A stretch of DNA of 64,000 nucleotides. Source: Medakamo hakoo. Lineage: Eukaryota; Chlorophyta; Trebouxiophyceae; Coccomyxaceae. This document shows, piece by piece, positions 39,808 through 48,720 of the stretch. Where the stretch lies: NCBI GenBank assembly GCA_026636295.1, contig CP089451.1, positions 806,001 through 870,000 of the forward strand. Direction: 5' to 3'. The notes beneath the pieces were generated by a model. It was not told the origin of the DNA. It saw nothing but the letters and a program-made list of their open reading frames with translations, and did no database searches. The position numbers were made by a program, and so were the translations under genes. Each line of letters starts with the position of its first letter. Position 1 is the stretch's first letter.

Positions 39808-41747
39808 ATGCCGGGCGGCGCGCCGCCCGGCGCAGCCACCTGCCTGGCAGGCAGCCCAGCGTCTGCGCCTTCGTCTGCGGCGGCCGTGGCCTCGGTCACG
39901 CCAGGTTTCGCGGCCCTCGTCCTCGTCTTCGCATTTGCCCTGGCCGCGCTAGTCAGCTCGCGGTCGGGCCGCGCCTCACGCCCTCCCTCGCCCGCGTCCG
40001 GCCGGCCGCAAGCCTCCCAGACGGAAAAGGCGATTCTGGCGGCCCTAGGCCTGGCACAGGTGGAGGGGAAGAGCGGCGGGCGGCCGCGGACGCCGGTTGT
40101 TTCTTTGAGAGCGCGCGCCGACGCAGCGCTTGCCGCGACGTCGGCCCGCGTCTCCCCGTCCGCGAATGGTTTCCTGCCCGCCCTCGTCCCGGATTTCAAT
40201 TTCGGCGGCGAGCTCCAGAAAGTTGTGCAGGTGAGTGGCATTGACGAGGAGGACCACGAGGAGGACGAGGCGGCCCCCACTGGGCCGCCCGCCGTCTCGG
40301 AAACTTTTCGCTCCTTCCGCTTCCGCGCCCTCTCTCGTCGCGGCTTCGACGCGCGCGCCACACATCACACACCGACACCCCCACCTCCCCTGGAAAAAAA
40401 CACCAGATCGCCGACGCCGCGCCCCCACACTACGCCGCGGCCGACCCGTACGCCTTCCGGGCCTGGCTGACGGCCGAAGCGGCCAAGGTCGACGGCCGCG
40501 CCCTGCTGGCCCAGGTCCGCGGCCTGGCGGACGGGGGCGCCGTGCGCTGCGCGCTCGTCCCGCTCGTGTTCCTCGCCCACGCCCACCGCTGGGGAGAGAC
40601 GCGCCCCCGCCCCGCCATCCTGGACGAGGGCGACGCCGCGCCGCGCCTGCCGCACCCCCTGCGGGACGCGCTGGACGCGCTGCGACTCCCCCTGGGCCTG
40701 CAGGCCTCCGGCTCCATCTCCATTCTCTTCCTGTGGAACTGGGCGCTGGAGCCGGGGCCGGGCGTGCCGGCCCCGGGCGCGCCGTACGACGCGGGCACGC
40801 ACCTGTCCGTGACCTCCGTCCGGCCCCGGTTCACATTTTGCGGGGCGGCCGGGCCCGGCCTGGCCGCGGCCGAGACGGCGGTACTGCACTCCGTCCTGCT
40901 GACGGAGGCGTCGTGCACCCACCTCCACCGCGCGGTGGTGCGCCTGTTTGAAGCGGCAGAGACGGCGGAAGCGGCTGGACGGGAGGACGCCGCGGCGGCC
41001 GCGGCGGCGGAGGCCGGCCCGCCCCTCGCCCGCTGCGCCGCGGCCGCCCGCCGCGCGCTCCCCTGGTCGCCCTCGTCCCGCGCCGCCCGCGCGGCGGCCG
41101 CCGCGGCTGCGGCCGCCGCCGACGTCCACGCCTCCCTGCGCGCGACGCTGGCCGTTTTCCACGCCGTGTTCCGGCAGGCCAACATCCCCGTGACGGCGTG
41201 GGCGCACCACATCCAGCCGTCGCTGTGCGCGGTGGCGCCCGGCGACCACGGCGTCGGCGGCGCCCAAATCCCCTGGGTCCACTCCACCGACGCCCTGTTT
41301 GGGCTGGACCAGCAGGACGACGCCCTGGGCCGGGTCGTCGCCTCCAACGCGGCCTGCCTGCTGCCCGAGGAGCGGTTGTTTGTTGCGTACTGCGCCGCGC
41401 ACGGCGTGCCGCTGCGCCGCTGGCTGGCCTCGCGCGGCGCGCGCCGGGGGGGGCCCGACCTGGCGGCGCCCGCGCGCGAAGCGTTCAGCGCCGCGCTCTC
41501 TGCCCTCGTCGCGTGGCGGGCCACGCACCGGGCCCGCGCGTCCGCGTACTTGGCGCCGCCCGGCGCGCCTGTGCGCACGACGACCGGCGGCACCGCGAGC
41601 TACGGCGCGGGCGGCGACGGCGGCGGCGCGGACGCCGTGCGCGCGAGCTTCAACGCTCTGATGGACGCGCGCATCAAAGCGACGAAGCGGGCGGGGGAGA
41701 GCGTGAGCGTGAGCGGCGGGGCGTTGGCGGACATTTTTCCCGAGTAG
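39808..41747 (+). CDS. Indoleamine 2,3-dioxygenase-like heme protein with N-terminal membrane segment
   Basis: Exons 39808-40230 and 40407-41747 give 587 aa, against about 400 for animal IDO. IDO enzymes open the indole ring of tryptophan to N-formylkynurenine. After the intron the order of IDO blocks is visible: ALVPLVFLAHAHRWGE (IDO has FLAHAYVW), LRLPLGLQ...LFLWNW (IDO LGLPP...NW), VLHSVLLTEA, VHASLRATLAVFHAVFRQAN, WVHSTDALFGLDQQDD (IDO FQCFDVLLGI), LPEERLFVAYCAAHGVPLRRW, and ALSALVAWRATHRARASAYL. The last holds H515, aligned with the proximal heme ligand of human IDO1 (H346, SYHLQIVTKYI). Distal-pocket residues are poorly conserved. The first 141 residues are extra, with a hydrophobic helix at 34-51 (FAALVLVFAFALAALVSS). 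A green-alga IDO would be uncommon. The family call is from motif order. Confidence 0.62.
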
Positions 41748-41824
41748 TGGTGTGGGAGGGGGCAGTGTGCGCGGGGACAAAGAAAGTTTTAGGGGTCACG
41801 GGGGGGACGGGAACCGGCCTGGTG

Positions 41825-42470
41825 TCACACAAACCCGATCTTCTCAAACACGACGTAGTGATCCTGCGTCATGCCCAACCTCTCATACACGTCGTGCGCC
41901 TTGGTGTTGGTCTTGTCCGCATACAGCCGCAGCCCGGCCGCGCCCGCGTCCCGGGCCGCGGCCTCGACGTGGTCGAACAACAGCCTGAACGCGCCCCGCC
42001 CGCGGTGGGCCGGCTCGCAGTACACGGACTGCAGCCACCAAATGTTGGCGTTGCGCCAGTCGGACCATTCGTACGTCACCATGCAGCAGGCGACGGCGGC
42101 GGACGTCGTCGGCGCCTCGGCGACGAAATACAGCGCGCGGGACGGGTCGCCCACGGCGGCGGCGACGCCGGCTTCCACGGTCGGTGGGTCCAGCGCCACG
42201 TCCTCTGTCTCCGCCGCCATGGCGATGTTGTAGGCCGCGATGGTGGGGACGTCGGCCGGGGTCGCAGGCCTGTGGAGGTGTGGAAGAAGGAGGGGGTTGA
42301 GGGCGGGGCGGGGCGGATGGAGAGGTGGAGGGCGGATGGTCGAAAAGGCGGCGCATGCGTTGAGTTAAACGCGTGCTGCGGCAACTCCAGCCCGCGCTTC
42401 TCTTTGTGCGGGTGTCTGAGGATGGGAACGGGCGTAAAATCTACCTGACGACAAAGGCGGGCGACGCCAT
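41825..42470 (-). CDS. GNAT-family N-acetyltransferase
   Basis: Exons 42470-42445 and 42269-41825 give 156 aa, a normal single-GNAT length. The tiny first exon (MASPAFVV plus two bases) is needed: it joins R-PATPADVPTIAAYN, the typical start of a GNAT domain, across a 175-nt intron with donor GTAGAT. Acetyl-CoA site features are WWLQSVYCEPAHRGRGAFRLL, where RGRGAF is the pyrophosphate-binding R/Q-x-x-G-x-G/A loop. The last strands are GLRLYADKTNTKAHDVYERLGM. It resembles the small-molecule or amine acetyltransferases common in bacteria and plants (SSAT/YhbS-like); the substrate cannot be told. Divergent from the next gene with 109 bp between starts. Confidence 0.82.
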
Positions 42471-42579
42471 GGGTCGTGTTTTTTTGATTGCACACAAAGA
42501 ACGACTCGTGTCTGCGGCGTCGGCCGCTCGCTCACTCGCCTCAACCCCCCTACCTGCAAAGCAAAAAAAACACTCCGCC
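42471..42579. promoter_or_regulatory. Divergent promoter GNAT/acidic protein
   Basis: 109 bp. It includes GGCCGCTCGCT at 42522-42532, the last 11 bases of the 16-mer found in two other divergent promoters, and an A8 run just before the rightward start codon. Confidence 0.45.
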
Positions 42580-43182
42580 ATGTCCTCCCACGACGCGTCC
42601 TCCACCCCACCCAAGCCCGAACCGCGGCTGAGCACCGCGCCCATCACCCTGCAAACCACGACGCCCGACCAGCGGCAGCCCGTGTGGAACCGCGCCTTCA
42701 CCCCCCTCCGCATGGCGCGCCCCGCTGAAGGGGGCCGGGACGCCGCCGCCGGCTCGCCGTACGCGACCGCCCGCCCGGACACCGCGTCCTCGGTTGGCGG
42801 CACGCCTTTGGTCATCTCCCCACGCGCCGAGTCTGGCGTGCAATTCAATGCCGAAGTCGCCGCCGACCCGGGCGCGTCCGCCGACGCGGGCGCGGCGCCC
42901 GTCGGCGGCACGCCCCGCTTTGGGGGGCCGCAGGGCGCCCGCCACGACTCAGCGGGCTGGGAAGCCGCTGGCGGGCGTGGATGCACTTTTGAAGGCATTG
43001 AGGAAGAGGAAGAGGAAGGCGAGGAGGGCGGCGAGGGCGGCGAGGGCGCGGGCGGGGCGCCTGGGCCGGGCCTGGGCGACACGGTCGAAGCCGCGGGCCC
43101 GCCACCACCGCCGCCCGCGGGCGCGTCCCCGCCTCCCGGCGCCCCACTGGACGACGGGTACGATGACATGTGTGGGGAGTGA
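42580..43182 (+). CDS. Acidic low-complexity protein, unrecognised
   Basis: One exon, 200 aa from the ATG at 42580, which lies 13 nt after an A8 run. No family recognised. The N-terminal half holds short conserved-looking phrases (VWNRAFTPLRMARP, GGTPLVISPRAESGVQFN and a second GGTPRFGG). The second half has an acidic Glu/Gly run (EEEEEEGEEGGEGG), a Pro/Ala stretch and a terminal DDGYDDMCGE. The twice-occurring GGTP and the AESGVQFNAE phrase could be phosphorylation or docking motifs, but that is speculation. The protein is probably disordered and soluble. Confidence 0.5.
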   Translation: MSSHDASSTPPKPEPRLSTAPITLQTTTPDQRQPVWNRAFTPLRMARPAEGGRDAAAGSPYATARPDTASSVGGTPLVISPRAESGVQFNAEVAADPGASADAGAAPVGGTPRFGGPQGARHDSAGWEAAGGRGCTFEGIEEEEEEGEEGGEGGEGAGGAPGPGLGDTVEAAGPPPPPPAGASPPPGAPLDDGYDDMCGE

Positions 43183-43359
43183 GGTGAGGGTGGAGGGAGT
43201 GCATAAAACGTTTGCCTCGGCCCGCTTGCGCGTTTTTTTCTGTTGGTGTCCATCCGCGCGCAGGTCGCTGCCCACCACGCTCTCTCCCCATCCACTGTGT
43301 GTTCGCCACGATCTGTGTGTTTCCTTCCCTCTCGCGTCCACAACCCACCCCCCTTTGGC
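43183..43359. other. Convergent spacer acidic protein/APC8
   Basis: 177 bp of facing 3' ends; less GC-rich than the flanks, with a short T run. Nothing further seen. Confidence 0.4.
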
Positions 43360-45833
43360 CTACCACCGCGGCGACCCCGCCCCGTCCCCAGGCGACAGCC
43401 CGCCCAGGCTGGGCCGCCGCCGCCCCCCGCCGCCCACGCCACTCGACCGCCGCCGCGTCGCGCTGCCCGCGCCCGCCCGCGCGCCGCCACCCGCCGCTTC
43501 CGCCCGGCGGGCCGCCACGTCCGCCAGCAGCGCCCGCGCCGCCGCCGCGGGCGTCTGAATGCCGCTGGACCCGTGGGCCGGGTCCGCCGCCCCGCCGCCG
43601 CTGCCGCCGCCGCTCTCGTACGCGCCGCCGCTGCCGCCTTCGGCCAGGCGCCGCGCGTGCGCCTCCGCCGTCGCCCAGTCCCCACGGTCCCGGGCGGCGG
43701 CGGCCAGGTACAGCAGGGCGTCGGCAGCATCCGGATCCGTCGGCGGGGGCGGCGGATCGCGGGCGTCCGCCCACCCCGCCGCCGCGTCGGCGGCGGCCAG
43801 CGCCGCGGTGTGGTAGGCGGCCGCGGCGTCGTGGTCGCCCAGGCGTTCGTGCACGCGCGCCAGGCGGCCCAGGCACCCGTGCTCCGCCGCGGCCTCGTTC
43901 CAGGCGGGCGCGGCCGCGCCAGCGGCGGACGCGGCGTCCGACGACGCGCGCAGGGCGCGGCGGTACGCGGCCGCGGCCGCGCCGTCGTCCGCGAGCGCGC
44001 CGCCCTCGCAGCACTGCCCGATAGCCACCCACATCCGCGCGTCGCCCGGCCGCAGCGCGGCGGCCCGGCGGTAGTACCACAGGGCGTGGTGCGGCAGGTG
44101 GAGCAGCTCGTACGCCTGGCCCAGGCCGTACCAGGCCCGGTAGTCGCCGGGCGCCGCGTCCAGCGCGCGGCGGTAGGCGTCGACGGCCGCGGCCGGGTTT
44201 TGGAGTTCCAGCCACTCGTGGCCGAGCAGGGTCCAGGCGCCGCCGCCGGCCCCCGCCGACCCGCTGGCGTGCGGGGGCGGGGACAGGGCCAGGGCCCGGC
44301 GGAAGGAGGCGATCGCCCGGCCGTGGTCGCCCCGCAGCGAAAAGTAGTTGCCGGCCGCGATCGCTGTCTGGGCCGCCCACTTGTCCGTCAGTGCGGCGGA
44401 CCGGGCCACCGCCGCCAGTTGCGGCCCCGCGTCCTTGACGTATAGCGTGTTGGAGTAGGTGTCGAGCGCGTCCAAGCGGTGCGGGTCGCGGGCGTGCGCG
44501 TCCTCGAACAATTCCTGGGGTGGTGGTGGTGGTGGTGGTGGGTGGGGTGAGCAGAGGAGGGGATGGCGTCGTCCCCTGGCTGACCTGCGGCGCCCGCCAG
44601 ACACGCACCTGGGCCTCCTCGAAATTCCGGGCGTAGTAGTGCGCCGTCGCCGCGGCGGCCGCCACCCACTCCGACCGCGGGAACGTGGCGCCGATGGGGG
44701 CCAGGGCAGCGAGGGCGGCGGGCGCGTCGTGGGATTCCACGGCCACGTGCGCGGCGTAGAACTGTTTTTTTTTTTTTTGAGAGGGATGGGGGAGGGGGGG
44801 GAGGGAATGAGGGATGGATGGAAAGAGGAAACACAAAGCGCGGGCTGTCTCCCCCGCCGACAGCCCTACGACTTACGTGCGCGGCCCAGTGTTCCGGCAG
44901 CCGGCCATCCGCGCCCGGCAGGCCGGTCGCGACTTCCCGCCCGCCCGCCGCCGCGGCCGCCCGGGCCCGCCCGTCCAAGAACGCAAGCGCCGTCCACGCG
45001 CCCCAGTTGCAGGGCGCGCCGCGCGCCGCCGCCGCCAGCAGGCGCCGCGCGTCTTCGTCCCGGCCCTGGTCAGCGGCGACCAAGCCCGCTAAATACAGCC
45101 AGAAGGGGTCCCAGGTGGACGGGTCGGGGTCGTGCGACGGCGCGCCGGACGCGAGGGCGGCGGCCCCCAAGCGGCACAGGACGCCACTCAGCTCCGCGTT
45201 GCCCGGGTCCGCGGCGGCGGCGGCGGTCGGGGCGGCAGCGGCGGCGGCAGACGGCGCGGCGCCGCCACCGCCGCCGGCGGCCGCGCCGAGCGCCGCGCCC
45301 CGCTCAAACCGGCCGGCAGCCCGGGTGGCTTCGCCCGCCAAGTACAGAGAGTAGGCCGCCAGGAACGCCCCGCGCGGGCCGTGCGCGCGCTCCAGCACGT
45401 GGGCGGCGCGGCGGTACTCCCGGCCGGCGAACAGGGCGGTGGCCAGGGCCAGGGCGTCTGTGGCTTGCACGTCAAGCGGGTGCGTGTCCAGCGGGGGTGG
45501 GGGCGAGGCCGGCGGCTCGGCGTCCGTGGGCGGAGGGAGGCCTGGGTGGTTGATGGGGGAGGAAGGTGTTGAGTTTTTTTTTTCCTTTGCGCTTTGCATC
45601 GGTCGCGCGCGGCTCCGGCTTTTCGTCGCGCACAGTCCGCCGCACACCACCCCCTCCTCTCTTTGCATAGACTCACCCATCAGCTGCTCGCCCGCCCATT
45701 TAGCCGGGGTGACCAGGCCCCGGGAGGAAAGAGACGCACAGGCAGCCCGGAGTTCGGCGCGCGCCGCAGCGATGGCAGCGGGCGAAGACGGCAGCCAGGC
45801 CGGGTCGGGGAGCGCGGCAGGCGTCGCGCCCAT
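43360..45833 (-). CDS. APC8: APC8/CDC23 subunit of the anaphase-promoting complex
   Basis: Exons 45833-45677, 45541-44877, 44761-44609 and 44514-43360 give 709 aa; the family is usually about 580. APC8 is a TPR scaffold subunit of the APC/C ubiquitin ligase. The diagnostic block is in the last exon: LFEDAHARDPHRLDALDTYS, NTLYVKD, GNYFSLRGDHGRAIASFRRAL, WTLLGHEWLELQNPAAAVDAYRRAL, DYRAWYGLGQAYELL, HALWYYRRAAALRPGDARMW. Human CDC23 has DPFRLDNLDTYSNLLYVKE, GNYYSIRSDHEKA and RAWYGLGQTYEIL. The N-terminus (RAELRAACASLSSRGLVTPAKWAGEQL) matches the CDC23 N-terminal domain. Extra length is Ala/Gly inserts and an Arg/Ser tail. Intron 1 (135 nt) is stop-free and in frame; intron 2 has donor GTAAGT and a poly-T strand just before its acceptor. 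Confidence 0.9.
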
Positions 45834-46143
45834 GGCTGGCGGCGGAGGGCGCGGCCTCTGAGCGTGCGTGCGTGTGACGAAAAATAAAGTGAGCGGGCTG
45901 TGCACCCTCGCGCGCCCTGCGCCAAAATCAAACAATGAAAGCAAGACGAAACGCGTCTCGACCTTTCGCTCGTCTCATGAACAAGAAAGGGACGCCGACA
46001 ACAAGACACACCCTCCCGCTCCGCCGCCCTCATCTCCTCCGACGCGGAGCATGCGATCCCTCCCACAAAAAATGAAACAAAAAGAAGGACGCCCCGCCCG
46101 CTCGCTCGCTCGCTCTCCATCCGTCCCATCATCGTTTTTTTTT
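45834..46143. promoter_or_regulatory. APC8 upstream region
   Basis: 310 bp between the APC8 start and the next leftward gene's stop. It includes a GCTC-repeat tract near 46098-46115 and a T10 run at 46134-46144. No gene found. Confidence 0.4.
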
Positions 46144-46845
46144 TCAGGCGTGCGCAAACGCGTTGCGCTCCACGACGTACTCGCACTCCGGCCCAAAGCC
46201 CAGCACGGTGCCCGGCTTCAGTACCGTGGCCGTCTGCAAAGGAACGGCTTGGCCGTCCACCGTCACCTCCACGCCTTCCACTTCCAGCGTCGTCAAAATC
46301 AGCGCGGACGACACGTCCGAGTCCAGCGGGTTGACCTGGTTGGGTGAGCCCGGCGCGGTCGTTTCCACGGCGCACACCAGGTGACCGTCGACCGCTAAAG
46401 CCACGTCTTCGCCGACGTCGATGCGCGCGCCGACGGACGCGAAGCGGCGGCGGGAGAGCGGGCCTGGTGGAGGTGGGTGGGTGTGGTGTGGGGTGTGGAT
46501 GCGCGCGCCAAGCCAATGCCTCCTGTTTTTTTTCGCGGCGCCGTGCGTAGGTCAAACCCTCTTCCGACACGTCCAAAAAGGGATGTATATGATGCGCACA
46601 TGCCTATAGTACAGGCAGGCAGGCACAACGGGCCTGAATTCGGCCTGAACACGCCGTGCGCGGTCCATTTTGCTCTCCAACCCACACGCACCTGTCAGAT
46701 CAAAGGTGATGTTCTCGCCCGCTTTCGCCGCGGGGGCGCGCTGCCGCAGGCTCCAAATGAGGTAGGCATGTGGGCCCACGGCAGGACGCCGTGGAGCGAC
46801 TCGGGTGGGCGCGGGTTTCAGCGGGGTGCGGGCGGTGGCGTGCAT
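46144..46845 (-). CDS. Small FHA-like protein (tentative)
   Basis: Exons 46845-46692 and 46463-46144 give 157 aa. The 228-nt intron has a GTGCGT donor and a normal CCACCAG acceptor. The first exon encodes MHATARTPLKPAPTRVAPRR, possibly an organelle signal, then YLIWSLRQRAPAAKAGENITFDLTG. The second exon encodes FASVGARIDVGEDVALAVDG and ends VTVDGQAVPLQTATVLKPG, then VLGFGPECEYVVERN. The last part resembles the end of an FHA domain (NGTxVNG...LxxGDxIxFG...YxV), but the phosphothreonine-binding GR...SRxH core is not evident, so the fold call is weak. Only 62 bp from the SLX1 stop on the same strand. Alternatives: an unrelated small beta-sandwich protein, or the 3' part of a longer SLX1 transcript. 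Confidence 0.5.
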
Positions 46846-46907
46846 TGTTTTGTTTTGTGTGTACGTATCAGATGAAGATCTGGGGAGCGAGACGAGATGT
46901 CCTTTCC

Positions 46908-48361
46908 TCACCTGGCCAGCCACCGCAACGCCCGGCGTGCCACCATCACCACACTTGAGTGCGCACTCGGCGGCCGCGGTCCCCGCGACGGCGGGCCCCG
47001 CCGAATCACCGCTGACGGCGGCGGCGGCGGCGGCATGATGGGCGGCTGCGGCGGCAGCCGCGCTGGAGCAGGTGGGAAGGCGGCTCCAGCCGTCGCCGCG
47101 TCCTCCACCGTCGCCGGCGCCGCCCACCCCCCACGCCCGGCGCCGCCAGCCGAGTCGCCAGAAGACACGTAAATCGGGCCACCACCTCCGCCGTCTCCCT
47201 CCTCCACCCCCGCCACTTTGTTCTTTGCTTCTTGTTCGAGCAGCGTCGGCACGCGCCGGGGCTTGCGCGCCCGCCGCCGAGCCCGGCGGGCCGCCCACGG
47301 CGACGCAGGCCCGTCCTCACCCCCAGCCCGGGCCTGGCGCCCCAGGGCAGCCAGCCAGGTGTCGTCCGCCCCACACGCCGGGCACGCGCCCGCCGTCGGC
47401 AAAATGCCGCCGGCCTCCCCGCCCGTCGCCAGGTAAAAATCAGCGAGGCACTCTATGTGCGAGGCGCAGCCGCAGGCGGCCGCGTGCGCGCACGGCAAGA
47501 CGGCCGTGCCGGGGGTGAACGCATCGCCGCACACGGCGCAGGCGGTGGCGGTGCAGGTGGCGGTGGCGGCGGAGGGAGCGGCGTGGGGCGCGGCCGCGCC
47601 TTCCTCCCCTCCATCCGACGACGACGACTCGCCGCCCTCGTCCGCCGAGTCAGCGCCCGCCACGCCCGCGTGCAGGGCCAGGGTGTCCAGCGGCGCGGTT
47701 TCGACGATGACATGCGGCGGAAAGCCCGGGACGGCGGCCCGCGGCGCCCCGCCGGACTGGCCCGCGGCCGCCGCAGACAGCAGCCCGGCCGCGGCGTCCG
47801 CCGTCAGCGTCACCGTCAGGGGGAAGGCCCGCCAGGGCGGCGTGCCCAGCATGGCGGCCAGCACGCGGACGCGCCCCCTCGGCCCGGCGATGGCCGACGC
47901 CCCCAGCCCCGCCGCCGCCAGCGCCGGACGGACGGCTTTGGACCGCGTCGGGTGTTGCCACGCCCACTCAAACGCCAGGGCCGCCGCCCGGGTGGGGAAG
48001 CCGTGCACGACCAGCACCATGTCCCAGGGCCGGTGGCGGTGCGTCTTCCACGCGCCCGCCGCCAGCTCGCCGTTGTGCTGGCGCAGGCGGCGGGCCGGGT
48101 TGACGGTGAAGCTGTGGGAGTGGGGGACGGTGGGAGTGGGGGACGGTGGGAGTGGGGGACGGTGGGATGGGGAGGTGTGGGGCCGCGGCGTTGAGGAATT
48201 GCGCCGAGAGAGAGAGAGGAGAGGGAGCCCCCCGCCACCCTTTCTCTCCCGCCACCTCACCCCACATAAGTGCGCTGCGAGGCGGGCGTCGCGCGGGAGA
48301 CGAGGAGGTAGACGCCGGCAAAGGGCGACGGGGAGGAGGTGGAGGGCGCGGGCCCGCCCAT
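46908..48361 (-). CDS. SLX1: SLX1 structure-specific endonuclease (GIY-YIG, RING-type finger)
   Basis: Exons 48361-48261 and 48111-46908 give 434 aa. SLX1 with SLX4 cuts branched DNA such as Holliday junctions and flaps. The nuclease spans the intron: [11 protein letters not shown], then QRTYVG joined to [19 protein letters not shown] and YVG form the GIY-YIG core. The catalytic Glu is in AFEWAWQHP, and [14 protein letters not shown] matches the family. The C-terminal zinc finger is C-x2-C type: [25 protein letters not shown], and GACPACG. A Ser/Asp-rich insert lies between them, followed by a basic [24 protein letters not shown] motif and a disordered tail. The intron carries three copies of a 16-bp unit next to its acceptor, and the 5' leader carries a hairpin abutting the AUG (separate entries). 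Confidence 0.88.
48116..48163. repeat. 16-bp minisatellite, three perfect copies, in SLX1 intron
   Basis: GGGAGTGGGGGACGGT occurs three times head to tail (48116-48131, 48132-48147, 48148-48163). On the SLX1 coding strand it is a pyrimidine-rich tract ending three bases before the acceptor AG, so the repeat multiplies the polypyrimidine tract. Confidence 0.93.
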
Positions 48362-48387
48362 CTTTCGCACTTGCGGTGTGCGAAAGA
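48361..48387 (-). promoter_or_regulatory. 5' leader hairpin abutting SLX1 start codon
   Basis: Perfect 10-bp inverted repeat: TCTTTCGCAC (48361-48370) and GTGCGAAAGA (48378-48387), with a 7-nt loop. In the SLX1 mRNA the last paired base is the A of the AUG. If transcription starts upstream, the start codon is at the foot of a stable stem. Confidence 0.6.
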
Positions 48388-48720
48388 GGGGGGAGGCGGC
48401 CGCGGCGGCGCTGGCACGCTGTGAGAGCGAGTGTGCAGGGAATCTGAGGGCCTGGCCGAGAGGATGGCGCGGGCTGGGAGGGCGGTGCAAGGCGCCGGCC
48501 GCGCCCCGTCTCTCTTGACGCGGGAAAGCAAGACTGAACGCTTCGCGCAGCGGCGCCGACCAGCGGCCCGCCTCACGTCCACACACCTCTGTTTAGGCCG
48601 GGTCCGCCCACACAGCTCCACGCCCGCCCGGCCCGGCCCCGCCCGCCCACGCACCAACGGCGCGTCCCTGGGCGGCCTGACCGTGCTTGAAACATCCCCA
48701 CACTCGCCGCGCCTCCCCCC
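48388..48720. promoter_or_regulatory. Divergent promoter SLX1/DUF7755-like
   Basis: About 330 bp of non-coding sequence between divergent genes, apart from the hairpin already listed. No gene, CCAAT 16-mer or TATA-like element is visible. Confidence 0.4.
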
